DNA of 64,000 nt, from positions 250,202 to 314,201 of the forward strand of contig NZ_BBYK01000042.1 of NCBI RefSeq assembly GCF_001570365.1. The letters are read 5' to 3'. This DNA is from Microtetraspora fusca (GTDB lineage Bacteria > Actinomycetota > Actinomycetes > Streptosporangiales > Streptosporangiaceae). The notes under the pieces are model-generated. The model was not told the DNA's origin. It worked only from the letters and a program-made list of their open reading frames with translations, and did no database searches. The translations under genes were made by a program, and so were the position numbers. Each line of letters opens with the position of its first letter. The stretch's first letter is position 1. Below, one piece after another: positions 8,641 through 16,784 of the stretch.

Positions 8641-9921
8641 TTACGACGAGTCTCGCGCCAACTTACCGTTCTGGACCGGGCCAGGAGAGGCGCTTACGCG
8701 CTCTTCGTCCCCCAATTCCGGAACGGCGGGCAGGCGGGGCGGCTCCTCGACCAGGGCCGGGCCGTCCAGCGACTTGTCCGTGATGCCGAGATCGTTCATC
8801 TTCCTCGCGCTCACCAGCACGCGGCTCTCCAGCGAGCCGACCGTCCTGTTGTACGCGGTGACCGTCCTGGACAGGGCGCGCCCGAGGCCGTCGACGTGCC
8901 GGCTGAGTCCGCCGAGCCGGTCGTACAGCTCCTTGCCCAGGTCGAAGACCGCCCGCGCGTTCTCGCTGAGCGCGGCCTGCTGCCAGGCGTAGTGGGCGGT
9001 GCGCAGCATGGTGATCAGGGTGGTCGGGGTGGCGATGTGGACCCGCCTGTTCATCGCGTACTCCAGCAGGGCAGGGTCGCGTTCGAGCGCCGGGGCGAGG
9101 AACGCCTCCCCCGGGATGAACAGGACCATGAACTCCGGCGCGGGGCTGAACGCCTGCCAGTACGCCTTGGCCGCCAGCCGGTCCACGTGCTCGCGCAGGT
9201 GGCGGGCGTGGGCGTCGAGCCGCGCCGAGGTCAGGTCCGGGTCACCCGCCTCCGCCGCCTCCAGGTACGCGGCGAGCGAGACCTTGGAGTCCACGATGAT
9301 GTTCTTGCCGCCGCTGAGCCGTACGACCATGTCGGGGCGCACCAGCCCGTCCGGGGTGTCCGCGCTGACCTGCTCGTCGAAGTCGCAGAAGCGGGCCATC
9401 CCGGCGATCTCCGCGACCCGGCGGAGCTGCAGCTCGCCCCAGCGTCCGCGGGCCTCCGGCCGCTGCAGCGCGCGGACCAGCGCCGACGTCTGGCTCCTGA
9501 GCTGCTCGGAGCTCTGCCGTACGAACTCCATCTGCTGGCCGAGCTCGGCGCGGGCGGCGCGGGCGCCGAGTTCGCTCTCCCTGAGCTGGTTCTCGACCTT
9601 CGCGAGCGTCTCCTTGAGCGGGCCGATCAGGTTCTCCACGGCCTGCCTGCGCTGGTCGAGGTCGCCGGTGGCCTCCGCCCTCGTCGTGTTCAGCCGGTTC
9701 TCGGCGAGTTCGAGGAAGCGCAGGTTGTTGACGTCGAGCGCGCGGGCGCTGAGGGCCTGGAACCGCTCCGCGAGCTGGCCTTCGACGTACGCGACCTTGT
9801 CCTCCGCGGCCCGTCTCCGCGCCTCGGCCTCGGAGATTCTGGCCCGGGCCAGCAGGAACCCGATCAAGAGCCCCACGGCGAGACCTACGGCGAGCTGGAG
9901 GACGAGCGCCACGACATCCAC
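8641..9921 (-). CDS. rmuC: RmuC-family DNA recombination protein
   Basis: RmuC proteins limit rearrangements at short inverted repeats and carry a nuclease-like fold. The 426-residue chain has an N-terminal membrane helix (VLQLAVGLAVGLLIGFLLAR), a coiled coil (about 25-150, rich in Ala/Glu/Arg/Gln), and the RmuC domain with GRWGELQLRRV, PDMVVRLSGGKNIIVDSKVSL and MVLFIPGEAFLAPAL. The start is GTG 9921; no strong ribosome site is seen. It is the first gene of the rmuC-DUF6542 pair. Confidence 0.93.
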   Translation of the reverse strand: MDVVALVLQLAVGLAVGLLIGFLLARARISEAEARRRAAEDKVAYVEGQLAERFQALSARALDVNNLRFLELAENRLNTTRAEATGDLDQRRQAVENLIGPLKETLAKVENQLRESELGARAARAELGQQMEFVRQSSEQLRSQTSALVRALQRPEARGRWGELQLRRVAEIAGMARFCDFDEQVSADTPDGLVRPDMVVRLSGGKNIIVDSKVSLAAYLEAAEAGDPDLTSARLDAHARHLREHVDRLAAKAYWQAFSPAPEFMVLFIPGEAFLAPALERDPALLEYAMNRRVHIATPTTLITMLRTAHYAWQQAALSENARAVFDLGKELYDRLGGLSRHVDGLGRALSRTVTAYNRTVGSLESRVLVSARKMNDLGITDKSLDGPALVEEPPRLPAVPELGDEERVSASPGPVQNGKLARDSS

Positions 9922-10073
9922 GGTTCGGGATGATCCCAGGCAATCCGGCTCCGGAGGGGGAGGCGCGCGGGCGTCCCTCCCTCGAGGACACGCGCGGAAG
10001 CCGGGCGGCGCGTCCCCCTCCCGGGCGTCCCGTTCGGCTTGTGCGAACGGCGGACATCACCCAAAGTCGTCAT

Positions 10074-10817
10074 GTGAATACGTACGGCTTGCGCTCCCAG
10101 ATAGCCGGGATAACGGCCGGGGTGGTGATCGTGCTCGTCATCGGGCTGGGCGCGGTCGTCGCGGCGAGCCGGGAGACGGCCCCCGGGACCGCCGGCGAGC
10201 CGCTGACCTGGACCGAGGGCGCGTGCGTGCGGCGGACCGGCACGCGGGTCGGGCTGGTGCTCTGCGAGCGGGCCACCGGCCGCGTCGTCGCGGTCGTCGA
10301 CAGCCCGCCGCGTTGCCCCGCCGACACCGACGAGTTCGTCTCCCTGGGCTCCGGCCGTACGGCGTGCGTACGGAGCGTGGGCGGACGCCATCCCGGAGAC
10401 CCGGGGAACGGCGGCGGCGTGCTGCGGGCCGGCGACTGCGTGGCCGTGCGGGGCGGGGAGCGGCCGTGCGCCGACGGCGACTGGTACGGCCAGGTGATCG
10501 GCGTCGTGGAGTCGGCCCGGAGGTGCTCGCTGGGGACGGTCGAGGCGCTTCCCCTCAAAGGGGGTGACGTGGCCTGTCTCGGGAAGGGTGGCCGGGTGGT
10601 CGCGGCGGGAGACTGCGTCGAGCAGCCCGAGTTGCCCACCTCGTCCCGCCTGCTGGTGAAGGTCCCTTGCGCGTCCGATCGGGCCTGGGCGAAGGTCACC
10701 GGCCGGGTGGAGTCGCCGAGCCAGTGCGCCGAGGGATCCGACCACTATCTCCGGTCCCTGCGCGGGACCGAGGTGATCTGCCTGTCTGGTGTCGGAGCAA
10801 CCCGCGACGGCCCGTAA
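10074..10817 (+). CDS. membrane-anchored protein with three tandem four-Cys modules
   Basis: After one membrane helix (IAGITAGVVIVLVIGLGAVVA) the outside part consists of three related units of about 50 residues. Each opens with a Cys-Val or Cys-Val-like pair (ACVRR, GDCVAV, GDCVEQ), has a second Cys after 10-17 residues, the segment GRVVAVVDSP / GQVIGVVES / GRVESP followed by a third Cys, and ends with a fourth Cys (TACV, VACL, VICL). The pattern resembles the LppU/SCO3897 module of actinobacterial surface proteins; this is a resemblance, not a match I could run. The start is uncertain: GTG 10074 puts the helix at residues 8-30, GTG 10041 adds 11 residues, and neither has a clear ribosome site. 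It ends 11 bp before ychF. Confidence 0.7.
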   Translation: MNTYGLRSQIAGITAGVVIVLVIGLGAVVAASRETAPGTAGEPLTWTEGACVRRTGTRVGLVLCERATGRVVAVVDSPPRCPADTDEFVSLGSGRTACVRSVGGRHPGDPGNGGGVLRAGDCVAVRGGERPCADGDWYGQVIGVVESARRCSLGTVEALPLKGGDVACLGKGGRVVAAGDCVEQPELPTSSRLLVKVPCASDRAWAKVTGRVESPSQCAEGSDHYLRSLRGTEVICLSGVGATRDGP

Positions 10818-10828
10818 ACTCGGCCTAC
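10815..10828 (+). promoter_or_regulatory. -10 box of a probable leaderless ychF promoter
   Basis: TAAACT at 10815-10820 overlaps the stop codon of the preceding gene and ends eight bases before GTG 10829. There is no ribosome-site sequence in the 8-base gap, which favours a leaderless transcript. Confidence 0.55.
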
Positions 10829-11917
<1,089 letters not shown>

Positions 11918-11936
11918 TCGCCGCCCGATCGCCCAC

Positions 11937-11977
11937 CCGCCACGTCTCTGAGCTGCGAGGACAGCAATACGTGGCGG
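11937..11977 (+). terminator. hairpin after ychF, possible terminator
   Basis: Perfect 9-bp arms (CCGCCACGT at 11937-11945 and ACGTGGCGG at 11969-11977) enclose a 23-base loop. There is no T-run, so termination is only possible. The following region up to 12218 holds no gene; TAGGGT at 12133-12138 could be the -10 box for the secretion operon, leaving an untranslated leader of about 75 bases. Confidence 0.4.
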
Positions 11978-12218
11978 TTAGGTAATCGATGAAGCCGCTG
12001 GCCAGGCACAACACGCTTTTCCTGTGCAACGGATGGGCATGGGGTGCGGGTCCGCGCAGAGACCCGGTTTGCTCGGTCGCGGCGATGCTTGCACCATGGG
12101 CGTGGCTTTCCTGGAAGAATTGGCCCGACCGCTAGGGTGAAAACTTCAATGCGGCTAACCGGATCGAGAGTAAGACGACACCGCGCCAGCCGGGGGGATC
12201 GGCGCGAGCGGAGGCGTG

Positions 12219-13226
12219 ATGGCTCGCAGGTCAACCGTCCAGCCGGATCCTCGGATCGCTGGCGACCCCGAGTCGTACCCTCCGCAGGGCCCTGAACGGG
12301 TGGCGGACACGCGCGAGAACGCCCGTCGGCGCGGGGGTTGGAGCGGCGGTGGGGGCCGCTGGCTCGTCTGGACCGGCCGTGCCGTCCTGTGGGCACTGAT
12401 CATCGTCATCGTCGTCAACGGAGTGCGTGCGCCGTTCGAACGGCTCACCCAGGGGGACACGACGGCCGGGGCGATCCCCGAGCCCAGCGATTCGGGATTT
12501 CCCATGACACAAGCCGCGGCTTTTGCCAATCAGTTCGCGGCGGTCTATCTGAATTTCGACGCGTCTAATCCGCAACAAAGAGCGGAGCGGTTGAAGCCAT
12601 TTCTGCCCCAGGGGGCGCAGGAGCAGTTCGGCTGGAATGGGTACGGCCGGATGTCCGCGGGCGCCTTCCAGTTCACCGGGATAAACGTACGCGACGCCAA
12701 CAACGCCGTCGTCACCGTGACATATCAGGCGGGCAGCAGGCGCGGGCTTCTCTCAGTGCCGATCTACTACGACGGGTCCAAGTTCGTCGTGTCCGAGCGG
12801 CCGGGGCTGCTGCCGGACTCCGGCCCGGCGGGGCTCCCGGCGGTGGCCGACCCCGACCGCGACTCCGCGACCGAGGCCGAGCTGCGTCCCCAGCTTGAGG
12901 GGTTCTTCAAGGCGTACGCCGCGGGCGACCAGGTGGACCTGCAGCGCTACGTCGCCAACGGCGTGACCGTCGAGGGCTTCGACGGGGCGCTCACGCTCGC
13001 CCAGCTCAAGGACGTCGTGGTCCCCGCGGGCGAGGGGAGCACCCGGGAGGTCACCGCCGTCGTCGTGTGGGCCGTGTCGTCGGGCGGGGGCGCCGCCACC
13101 CCGCGTACGGACGATCCGGCGACGCAGCCGGCCGGGCTGGAGCAGGCCTACCGGCTCACGGTGGAGAAGCAGGGCGGCAAATGGTTCGTCGAGGCAGTCC
13201 AGGGCGCGAGCCGCCCCGTGGGGTAG
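12219..13226 (+). CDS. TcpC-like conjugation/secretion protein (VirB8-type)
   Basis: This is the first gene of the type IV secretion-like cluster. TcpC-family proteins are inner-membrane assembly factors with two NTF2-like domains related to VirB8. The 335-residue chain has a cytoplasmic Arg-rich head, one membrane helix (LVWTGRAVLWALIIVIVVNGV, about 47-68), then two mixed alpha/beta domains split near residue 215: FANQFAAVYLNFDAS and LRPQLEGFFKAYAAGD start the two repeats. ATG 12219 has GGAGG four bases upstream; an overlapping GTG at 12216 is less well placed. The next gene follows after 48 bp. The family assignment rests on domain layout and neighbours. Confidence 0.8.
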   Translation: MARRSTVQPDPRIAGDPESYPPQGPERVADTRENARRRGGWSGGGGRWLVWTGRAVLWALIIVIVVNGVRAPFERLTQGDTTAGAIPEPSDSGFPMTQAAAFANQFAAVYLNFDASNPQQRAERLKPFLPQGAQEQFGWNGYGRMSAGAFQFTGINVRDANNAVVTVTYQAGSRRGLLSVPIYYDGSKFVVSERPGLLPDSGPAGLPAVADPDRDSATEAELRPQLEGFFKAYAAGDQVDLQRYVANGVTVEGFDGALTLAQLKDVVVPAGEGSTREVTAVVVWAVSSGGGAATPRTDDPATQPAGLEQAYRLTVEKQGGKWFVEAVQGASRPVG

Positions 13227-13274
13227 CGCATGACGGAACACGAGGCCGCTGATCCATACCCCGGGAGGGCGTGA

Positions 13275-13553
13275 ATGATTCTGAAGACCATCGTGGAGAT
13301 CGCGTTCGATCCATCGGCTCCACCCGCCACCGGGATCGACACCGAGGGCCTGGCGGACTTCCTGCGCAAGTTCTTCGCGCCACTCTTCCTGGTCGTCGTC
13401 TCCGTTGTGGCGATCTTCTTCCTCTTCACTCGAGAGATCACCAGATTCATGCAGTTCATCATTCTGGCGATCGCGATCGGCGTGATCTTCTACGTGCCCA
13501 ACATCATCGAGGTGACGGCGAAGGCGATCGCGGGGGCGCTCGGCATCAAGTGA
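13275..13553 (+). CDS. small TcpD-like membrane protein
   Basis: The 92-residue protein starts at ATG 13275 with GGGAGG six bases upstream. It has an outside or linker head (residues 1-35) and two hydrophobic helices (FFAPLFLVVVSVVAIFFLF and FMQFIILAIAIGVIFYVPN) separated by a short charged turn (TREITR), then a Lys/Ala end. Size and position between TcpC-like and TcpE-like genes match TcpD of the pCW3/Tn916-type transfer systems. A pilin-like VirB2 role is possible but not shown. Confidence 0.65.
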   Translation: MILKTIVEIAFDPSAPPATGIDTEGLADFLRKFFAPLFLVVVSVVAIFFLFTREITRFMQFIILAIAIGVIFYVPNIIEVTAKAIAGALGIK

Positions 13554-13574
13554 TCAGGCAGAGAGGAGGATCGG

Positions 13575-16500
13575 GTGGATCTGCCCACGTATACCAATAT
13601 TTGGCGAATTGAGAAGCGGCTCTACAAGCTGTACGACCTGAAGCTGCCGACACCGCTTCCCATCGTCTGGATCGGTGTGTTCGTGGGCGTCCTCGTCCCC
13701 TGGTGGACGTTCCTCCTTCTCGTCGGGCTTCCCTTCGACGCGCCGTGGCACGTGGTCTATCTGGTTCCTCCCGGGATAGTCACCTGGCTCTCGACCCGGC
13801 CCGTCATCGAGGGGAAGCGGCTCACCGAGCTGCTCCAGTCGCAGGTGCGCTACCTCGCCGAGCCGCGTACCTGGTGCCGGATGGCGCCGGCCAGCGAGCC
13901 GGAAGAGATCACCCTCACGGTGCGGGTCTGGCGCTCCGCCCCCGCGCGCAAGGGCCGGGCCACCGGACGGCAGCGTCGCGCGGCCGCCCCCACCGTGCGA
14001 CCCGCCGTCGCCGCCGCGGCCAAGGGCGCGGCCGCGGTGCCCGCCGTCGCCGAGCCGCTGCCCCTGCCGACCGCCGTCGCGGAGCCGCTGCCCCTGCCGA
14101 CCGCCTCCGCGAGCGCGTCGGCGAGGGCGACCTCCGCGCCCGCGCCCGCTTCCTTCGGGAAGGGGACCGCGGACGCCGGCCCCGGGAGCACCCTTCTGAG
14201 GAACGACGGCACGCCGGCCAGGAGCGGGCGGGCCTCCTCTGGAGCCGACGCCGGGTACGGCGCGCCCGCGGTGCCGCGCATCGGCCCCGACGCGCTGCGC
14301 AAGCTCCGCAGGCTGGCCGCCTCCGCGCAGGACGGCTCGGACCGGCGTCGGGTCGCGGAGCGCGCCGTGGGCGCGCCCGGCCTCGCTGAGCCGGGGACAC
14401 CCGTGCGCGACGAGCGCGGCGCCGCGCCGGGAGGCGAGGAGGCGCTCCGCCTGCCGCCGAAGGTCTGGTCCTCGGCCGAGGCTCCGGAGACGGCCCCCGC
14501 GACCGCCGATGGCGATGCCGTCGCGGGCCCGGACTCCGGAACGGGCGCTCCCCTCGGCCCCGAAGGTGAGGCCCCCGCGACCGCGGACGCCGGTACGGAT
14601 GCCGCCGCTGCCGCCGGTTACGGATCGGATGCCGCCGCGACGGCGGCCCACCGCCCTGATCCGGTCGGCGTCGCCCACCTGGAGGCGGAAGCCGCCGAGA
14701 TGGGGCCGACCGCGGAGGTGGGGGCGCACGATGCGCGGGCGACCGGCGAGGTCGCAACGGCCGCCGAAGCGGAGGGAACCACCGAGGTGGCGGCCCGTGC
14801 GGCCGACAAGGCCGCTGAAGTGCACAAGGCCGCCGAGGTGGCTGCCGCTGGAGCGGACGTGACCGCTCCGGCAGAGGTTCCGCAGCCCGAACGGCTCGCG
14901 CATGACCGGCCCCGGCACGCCCGGCCCGATTCCACGCCGGAGGAGGCGCGCGAGTCCGCGCACGACCAGCCGAGACACGCGCGGCCGGATTGGGCTCCCG
15001 TGAATGCGGGTGAGTCCGCGCACGAGCCGCTGCCGCACGCCAACGCGGAAGCGACCGAGGAGCCGCTGCCGCACGCCAACGCGGAAGCGACCGAGGAGCC
15101 GCTGCGGCACGCCAAGGCGGAAACGGCCGAGGAGCCGGGGCGGATCGCCCCTGGCCGCCCGGACGTCGTCGCCGCCGAGCCGTCGCACGCCCAGCCGCCA
15201 CACTCCGAGCCGTCGCACGCCCAGCCGCAACACGCTGAGCCGCCGCAGGTCCCGCCGTCGCTTGCGGAGCGGCCCGGCCGGGGCGCGGCGCGCCCGGCTG
15301 CCGAGGCCGCCCACCCGGCCGCAGGGGAAAGTGGCGGGACTCCGCCGGTCCGCCCGCTTCGCGAGGTCGCGGATGCCACTGCGGCCTCGGCGGAGGAGCC
15401 GGCCCGCGAGGTCGTACGGCCGCTGTCGCGGGTCCCCCTGGAGGAGACGCCGCCGGTACGCGAGCCGGTGGCGAAAGCCCCGAGAAGGGGCGGAGCCGCC
15501 GGAGAGCACGCCGGGGAAGCCGTCCGGCCGGTACGCGAGCCGGTCCACGAACCCACCGGGCAGCCCGTCCAGCCCGCCGATCCGCCCGCGGTGCCGGTCC
15601 AGCCCGCCGATCCGCCCGCGGTGCCGGTCCAGCTCGCCGACCCGCCCGCGGTGCCCGTCTCGATCCGCGCCGCCGCGCCGGGCGACGAGCCGAGGGTGCG
15701 CCGGGTCGAGTCGGTCGTCGGCCGGGACACCTCCGGAGGGTGGCGCAGGATCGCGCAGGTCGTCGTGGGCGGCGGCGGAGGCCGTACCGACGGCATGGAG
15801 ATCGACGTGGCACGGGCCCGCACCGTGCTCACCGGGAGCAGGCGGATCCTGGTCCTCGGCTGCACCGGCGGCGCCGGACAGACGACGACGACCGTCATGC
15901 TCGGCCACACCTTCGCCAAATACCGGGACGACCGGATCGTCGCGCTCGACGCGAGCGCCGGCGAGCACACCCTCACCACCCGCATCCCGGCGGAGTCGCC
16001 CGAGACGCTCAGCTCCCTGCTCGCCGGGTCGGGAGGGGTGAGCGGCTACCTCGGGATGCGCGCGTACACGAGCCGGTGCGACTCGGGGCTGGAGGTCGTC
16101 GGCGCGGACTCCGACGCTGGGGCCGCCCAGCGGCTGGAGAGCGGGTGGCCGCGCATGCTCGCCGCGCTGGACCGCCACTACCGGCTGATCATCGTGGACC
16201 CGGCCGCGGCGCTGGCCGCGCGGCTCCTGCCGTACGCCGACCAGCTGGTGCTGGTGGCGCCGGCCAGCGAGGACGCGCCCGACGCGGTGGCCATGACGTA
16301 CGAGTGGCTGGACGGGCACGGCTGCTCCGACCTGCGGCGCCGGGCCGTCATGGTGGTCAACGGCGTGAGCAGGCGCAGCGCGTCCGACGTGGAGCAGGCC
16401 GAGGCGGTGGCCAGGGGACGCTGCCGGGCGATCGTCCGCATCCCCTGGGAGGACGAGCTCTCCCGGCAGGGGCCGGTCGATCCGGCCCGGCTCCGGCCCG

Positions 16501-16586
16501 GGGGCCGCAGGGCGTACGTGGCCCTCGCGGGAGTGATCGCGAGCGGCCTGGCGGCCAACCAGCACAAGCAGGAGGTGGCCAGGTGA
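13575..16586 (+). CDS. TcpE-like membrane domain fused to a ParA/MinD-like domain by a long repetitive linker
   Basis: This is a 1003-residue fusion. Residues 1-115 are a TcpE/PrgI-like unit: a conserved-looking head (LPTYTNIWRIEKRLYKLYDL), two membrane helices, then TEL..QVRYL. Residues about 120-735 are a disordered Ala/Pro/Glu/His linker with internal repeats. Residues about 740-1003 form a ParA/MinD-like domain: GCTGGAGQTTTT stands where the deviant Walker A (KGGxGKTT) belongs, followed by IVALDASAGEHTL, LIIVDPAAALAARLLPYADQLVLVAP. Both hallmark lysines are missing (Thr and Gln in their place), so ATP hydrolysis is doubtful. GTG 13575 has GAGGAGGA five bases upstream. It lies between the TcpD-like and VirB4-like genes and probably links the channel to a polar or positional cue (inference). 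Confidence 0.75.
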   Translation: MDLPTYTNIWRIEKRLYKLYDLKLPTPLPIVWIGVFVGVLVPWWTFLLLVGLPFDAPWHVVYLVPPGIVTWLSTRPVIEGKRLTELLQSQVRYLAEPRTWCRMAPASEPEEITLTVRVWRSAPARKGRATGRQRRAAAPTVRPAVAAAAKGAAAVPAVAEPLPLPTAVAEPLPLPTASASASARATSAPAPASFGKGTADAGPGSTLLRNDGTPARSGRASSGADAGYGAPAVPRIGPDALRKLRRLAASAQDGSDRRRVAERAVGAPGLAEPGTPVRDERGAAPGGEEALRLPPKVWSSAEAPETAPATADGDAVAGPDSGTGAPLGPEGEAPATADAGTDAAAAAGYGSDAAATAAHRPDPVGVAHLEAEAAEMGPTAEVGAHDARATGEVATAAEAEGTTEVAARAADKAAEVHKAAEVAAAGADVTAPAEVPQPERLAHDRPRHARPDSTPEEARESAHDQPRHARPDWAPVNAGESAHEPLPHANAEATEEPLPHANAEATEEPLRHAKAETAEEPGRIAPGRPDVVAAEPSHAQPPHSEPSHAQPQHAEPPQVPPSLAERPGRGAARPAAEAAHPAAGESGGTPPVRPLREVADATAASAEEPAREVVRPLSRVPLEETPPVREPVAKAPRRGGAAGEHAGEAVRPVREPVHEPTGQPVQPADPPAVPVQPADPPAVPVQLADPPAVPVSIRAAAPGDEPRVRRVESVVGRDTSGGWRRIAQVVVGGGGGRTDGMEIDVARARTVLTGSRRILVLGCTGGAGQTTTTVMLGHTFAKYRDDRIVALDASAGEHTLTTRIPAESPETLSSLLAGSGGVSGYLGMRAYTSRCDSGLEVVGADSDAGAAQRLESGWPRMLAALDRHYRLIIVDPAAALAARLLPYADQLVLVAPASEDAPDAVAMTYEWLDGHGCSDLRRRAVMVVNGVSRRSASDVEQAEAVARGRCRAIVRIPWEDELSRQGPVDPARLRPGGRRAYVALAGVIASGLAANQHKQEVAR
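14043..14102 (+). repeat. 30-bp tandem repeat x2 in the linker
   Basis: Two 30-bp units (14043-14072, 14073-14102) encode two copies of AVAEPLPLPT. The copies differ by one base, so the duplication is recent. Confidence 0.85.
15024..15131 (+). repeat. 36-bp tandem repeat x3 in the linker
   Basis: Three 36-bp units start at 15024, 15060 and 15096 and encode EPLPHANAEATE twice and EPLRHAKAETAE once. The first two are identical at DNA level and the third is diverged. The reading frame is kept. Confidence 0.88.
15564..15653 (+). repeat. 30-bp tandem repeat x3 in the linker
   Basis: Three units at 15564, 15594 and 15624 encode PVQPADPPAV, PVQPADPPAV and PVQLADPPAV. Near identity shows recent expansion; the unit length keeps the frame. 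Confidence 0.85.
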
Positions 16587-16600
16587 GCGGTCCGCAGCGT

Positions 16601-16784
16601 GAGAGGGGAGCGGTGAGCGACCAGTGAACCCCGGCTCGCGAGCGGAGTGGCAACTGTCTGCGGAGTGGGTGGGGAGTGGTGAGCGACAAGTGAACACCGG
16701 GCGGGCCCGGCACGGCGAGCTGAGCGATACCCCGGGAACGGGCGGCCCCCGGGGTCGGCGAAGAGTGGTGAGCGACCGGTGACC
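16601..16784 (+). repeat. three dispersed copies of a GTGGTGAGCGAC-type motif before the VirB4-like gene
   Basis: This 192-bp spacer holds no gene. It carries three copies of a motif close to GAGTGGTGAGCGACCAGTGA: at 16607-16627, 16675-16695 and 16763-16783. The last copy contains the start codon GTG 16779. Copies 1 and 2 continue into AACCCCGG / AACACCGG. A fourth relative lies before sdhB at 38534-38554. Role unknown. Confidence 0.65.
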
